From: Leptothrix sp. (in: b-proteobacteria)
Lineage (GTDB): Bacteria > Pseudomonadota > Gammaproteobacteria > Burkholderiales > Burkholderiaceae_C
Length of the DNA stretch: 64,000 bases
Direction: 5' to 3'
NCBI GenBank assembly: GCA_013822685.1
Contig: PNKV01000002.1
Coordinates: 328,231-392,230, forward strand
The stretch's first letter is position 1; each line of letters begins with the position of its first letter. Shown here in pieces: positions 62,022-64,000 of the stretch. The notes beneath the pieces were generated by a model that was not told the DNA's origin, did not search any database, and saw only the letters and a list, made by a program, of their open reading frames with translations. The position numbers were made by a program, and so were the translations under genes.

Positions 62022-62774
62022 TTATCGACGCTGCCTTCGGCGATCCACGGCTGCCACGATCTCACAAGGCATCCACACCGCGTAGAACGCAAAGATGATG
62101 TCGGTCAAGAAGTGGCCGCCCTGCAAGATGCGGCCGAGCCCAATCGCCCCCCCTGTTACGACGCCAATCAAGAACCATCGGCGGCGCCATGCGGGACCGG
62201 CTGTCAGCCCCAGGCTCATCAGCCAGAACCCCGCAGCGGCGTGGCTGCTGACAAAACTACGGTGCGGCTCAGGATGCGTGCGAATCTGTGGAGCGGCCTG
62301 AAAAGGCCTGTCGCCGTCAAAGACGGTCACTTGAACAGGGCGCGGACGGCACAGTGCCTGTTTGAACAACGCTTCGACTACCAGGCCCGGACCAAGCAAG
62401 GCACAAAGTAAGGCGATCACCGCCATGTGATGGCAACGTTGTTGGCGGTTTTGCGCTGCCGGTCCCAGGTCATACCGCCTGACGAGGAAAGCTGCCAATG
62501 GGCGCAGCAGCACAACCAACAGCAGCAATCCCAAAATGGACCGGCCTACCAGCGGCGTCCACTTATATGAAGCCACCACCCAGGCTGTTTCTGCATAGGT
62601 GAACCCCACACCCGGCGTGAAGAGATGCTGGGACACGTTCAGATCAAAGGACGACAGGCCGGAAAACACGGCCAGGCACAGTGAAGCGACTCCCCAAATG
62701 AATCCGGGGTCTTGCCAGAGTCTCACGGGATGAGATGAACCCTGAGGTCCCAGTTTTGCGTTGCTCGCAGCCAT
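62022..62774 (-). CDS. PAP2-family membrane phosphatase
   Basis: A 250-residue inner-membrane phosphatase with about five to six helices. The three PAP2 signature blocks are present: KQALCRPRP (K-x6-R-P), SFVSSHAAAGF (a P-S-G-H variant reading S-S-H) and GRILQGGHFLTDII (R-x5-H-x3-D). It should remove a phosphate from a lipid or lipid-A-type substrate at the periplasmic face. AGGAG eight bases before the ATG at 62774 rules out the GTG at 62819. No partner gene is adjacent. Confidence 0.88.
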   Translation of the reverse strand: MAASNAKLGPQGSSHPVRLWQDPGFIWGVASLCLAVFSGLSSFDLNVSQHLFTPGVGFTYAETAWVVASYKWTPLVGRSILGLLLLVVLLRPLAAFLVRRYDLGPAAQNRQQRCHHMAVIALLCALLGPGLVVEALFKQALCRPRPVQVTVFDGDRPFQAAPQIRTHPEPHRSFVSSHAAAGFWLMSLGLTAGPAWRRRWFLIGVVTGGAIGLGRILQGGHFLTDIIFAFYAVWMPCEIVAAVDRRRQRR

Positions 62775-62865
62775 CTGGCTGACTCCTGAATGGAAATGAC
62801 GATATCGGAAGAGGGGCACCGTTCACATGACATGCCGCTCTTCATGCAGGCGAATCGCGCCGGGT

Positions 62866-63387
62866 TCAGCGGTTATTGCTTGATGCGGCTTTGAACTCCG
62901 TGTATTCGTCTTCATACGCTTTCAGGGCCAACTGAAATCGAATGGCGTTGTCGGCGAACTGTCCGCGCTCAATGTCCATGTCCACGCTGTTGTTGTCCAG
63001 CGCATTCTGAGTTGGCACTCGGTAGGAGAGAGCCACCGTGCTGGTGAATGGACTGCCAGGAAGTCCTGGCAGGTGCGCACTGGCGGTTTTGCGAAGGTCG
63101 CTGGGTGGGGTATCGCCCGGCTTCTGGCGAGATACGGCCCTTTGCAGGCTGGCACGAAAGTCAAGATCGACGGCCTGGTAGTTCGGCGTATCGACGTTGG
63201 CTATGTTAGAGGCCAGTACCTCCTGTCGCTTTGCCCGAAGCAGGATCGCATGCTCTTTGAAATCGTCTTCCTCCTGATCACCAGAAGGACTCGATGGCGG
63301 AACGACGGGTGGCGTCAATCGCGGCGTCGAGCTCAAAGGCGCTGTTGGCACAGGCACATGTTGAGAAATCACGATGGGTTTCAGCAT
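62866..63387 (-). CDS. FlgB-like flagellar rod protein (orphan, atypical ends)
   Basis: A 173-residue protein with the core of the flagellar proximal rod protein FlgB. The N-terminal block LLRAKRQEVLASNIANVDTP then NYQAVDLDF is near-canonical. The C-terminal block YRVPTQNALDNNSVDMDIER then FADNAIRFQ also matches. Unusual are a Pro/Ser-rich extension (about 1-40) in place of the usual FlgB start and the ending KAYEDEYTEFKAASSNNR. No other flagellar gene is nearby; normal flgB heads flgBCDEFGHI. It may be a secondary rod-like paralogue. Confidence 0.85.
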   Translation of the reverse strand: MLKPIVISQHVPVPTAPLSSTPRLTPPVVPPSSPSGDQEEDDFKEHAILLRAKRQEVLASNIANVDTPNYQAVDLDFRASLQRAVSRQKPGDTPPSDLRKTASAHLPGLPGSPFTSTVALSYRVPTQNALDNNSVDMDIERGQFADNAIRFQLALKAYEDEYTEFKAASSNNR

Positions 63388-63439
63388 GTCATGCTCCTTT
63401 TAAAATCCCCTGCTGGAACGACGGTGCTCGTACACGTTC

Positions 63440-63937
63440 TCAATATCCCAGCGCAGTGCGCTCGGCGACCAGGTTGTCTAGGCGTTGCTGCGCCTGTGCA
63501 ACGGGGAGCAGCAGAGCGCGCTGACGTTGAGCGTACTGATGAGAAAAGCGCCGACCTTGCCGGTCGCCTTCTCGCACTTCACGCCCAGCTTCCTGTTTCG
63601 AGCGCAGGTCCTGAAGTTCGTCATAGGCATCGCCAATCTGGTTGTCCAGCTGCTTGAGCCGAACGGCCCTGGCCCCCGCGTCGCGCAACAATTGCGCGCG
63701 CGTCATGGCGAGCGCACGTTGGGCTGCCTCGGCCTCTTGCGGGTTGGGTGGATGCCGCTCGACCGAGATGGCGCTTGAACGCTTGGCCCGAGGTTCTGGT
63801 TCGTCCCCGTAGACCACTTGCCCATTGGGCAGGACTGACTTGTAGAGGATCCGCTCGTCGGCCATGCTTGTGAAGGCACTGCCAAGAAAAAGGAGTGCCA
63901 GTGCGTTAGGAGCGAGGCGGCATTGAGGGTCTTTCAT
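63440..63937 (-). CDS. Secreted DUF4124 protein with coiled coil
   Basis: A 165-residue exported protein. The signal peptide is about 1-26 (LALLFLGSAFTSMADE). DUF4124 is seen as ILYKSVLPNGQVVYGDEPEP. The remaining two-thirds is charged and Gln/Arg/Leu-rich, with heptad-like spacing (RAVRLKQLDNQIGDAYDELQ), suggesting a coiled coil. The role is unknown. It lies 52 bases upstream of the FlgB-like gene in the same direction, so the two could form an operon. The last 63 bases of the window show no further gene. Confidence 0.8.
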   Translation of the reverse strand: MKDPQCRLAPNALALLFLGSAFTSMADERILYKSVLPNGQVVYGDEPEPRAKRSSAISVERHPPNPQEAEAAQRALAMTRAQLLRDAGARAVRLKQLDNQIGDAYDELQDLRSKQEAGREVREGDRQGRRFSHQYAQRQRALLLPVAQAQQRLDNLVAERTALGY

Positions 63938-64000
63938 GCTTGGGAATCTCCATGTGGGGTGAACGCTGCATGAACACAGCTGGGCAGCGCCGCGTCAGCG

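Noticed and set aside
1..64000. tRNA, rRNA or CRISPR loci
   Set aside because: Scanning by eye found no cloverleaf-like gene, rRNA segment or regularly spaced repeats; a covariance-model search would be decisive and was not run.

Overview
The window reads as a 64 kb stretch of a high-GC, Gram-negative beta-proteobacterial chromosome, most likely order Burkholderiales (Comamonadaceae or a close relative). Grounds: the mltG-tmk-holB-pilZ-TatD order, a YgfZ/DUF4936/NRDE group, a PEP-CTERM protein, a PsrA-like TetR regulator, GTG starts and dense overlapping operons. This is inference from gene content; no rRNA or tRNA gene was seen. About 57 protein genes are supported.

Layout. 1-7188: 3' part of tex, a PEP-CTERM protein, a glutathione transferase, a patatin-like lipase, the CNNM/CorC membrane protein PaeA and an iron-type alcohol dehydrogenase. 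7344-14770: a fatty-acid module with a PsrA-like regulator and its putative operator, a two-domain FabG, a MaoC hydratase, a FadI-type thiolase, FadD, and a thioesterase-acetyltransferase fusion. 14760-21594: housekeeping genes (NRDE protein, DUF4936, YgfZ, MltG, Tmk, HolB, PilZ, TatD/YcfH) and a small unknown ORF.

21602-34135: a complete-looking catecholate siderophore locus. On the minus strand, entC-entE-entB-NRPS-reductase-entA make 2,3-dihydroxybenzoate, activate it, condense it with an amino acid and later reduce ferric siderophore. Divergently, a TonB-dependent receptor and an MFS transporter handle uptake and export. A perfect 19-bp Fur-type palindrome sits between the two arms. The NRPS adenylation pocket does not look serine-specific, so the product is probably not enterobactin.

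34037-38168: a polar amino-acid ABC transporter without its ATPase, a DUF4124 protein and a type IV pilin-like protein. 38407-44384: a sensory operon of hybrid histidine kinase, HD-GYP response regulator, outer-membrane porin and small phosphate-binding-like periplasmic protein. 44397-46216: an XRE/MmyB regulator divergent from an alpha/beta hydrolase. 46361-57126: two opposed catabolic operons with two AraC-type regulators. The plus-strand operon has every valine-pathway step after isobutyryl-CoA. The minus-strand operon supplies the dehydrogenase, SDR and thiolase needed for isoleucine.

57123-58963: a small metal-related cassette (MerT-like and MerP-like proteins, an outer-membrane barrel, a Cys-rich secreted protein). 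58964-61940: an AT-richer, likely acquired segment with a tyrosine recombinase and a KfrA-like coiled-coil protein divergently flanking a perfect 12-6-12 dyad, reminiscent of the TnpS/TnpT cointegrate-resolution module. 62022-63937: a PAP2 phosphatase, an orphan FlgB-like protein and a second DUF4124 protein.
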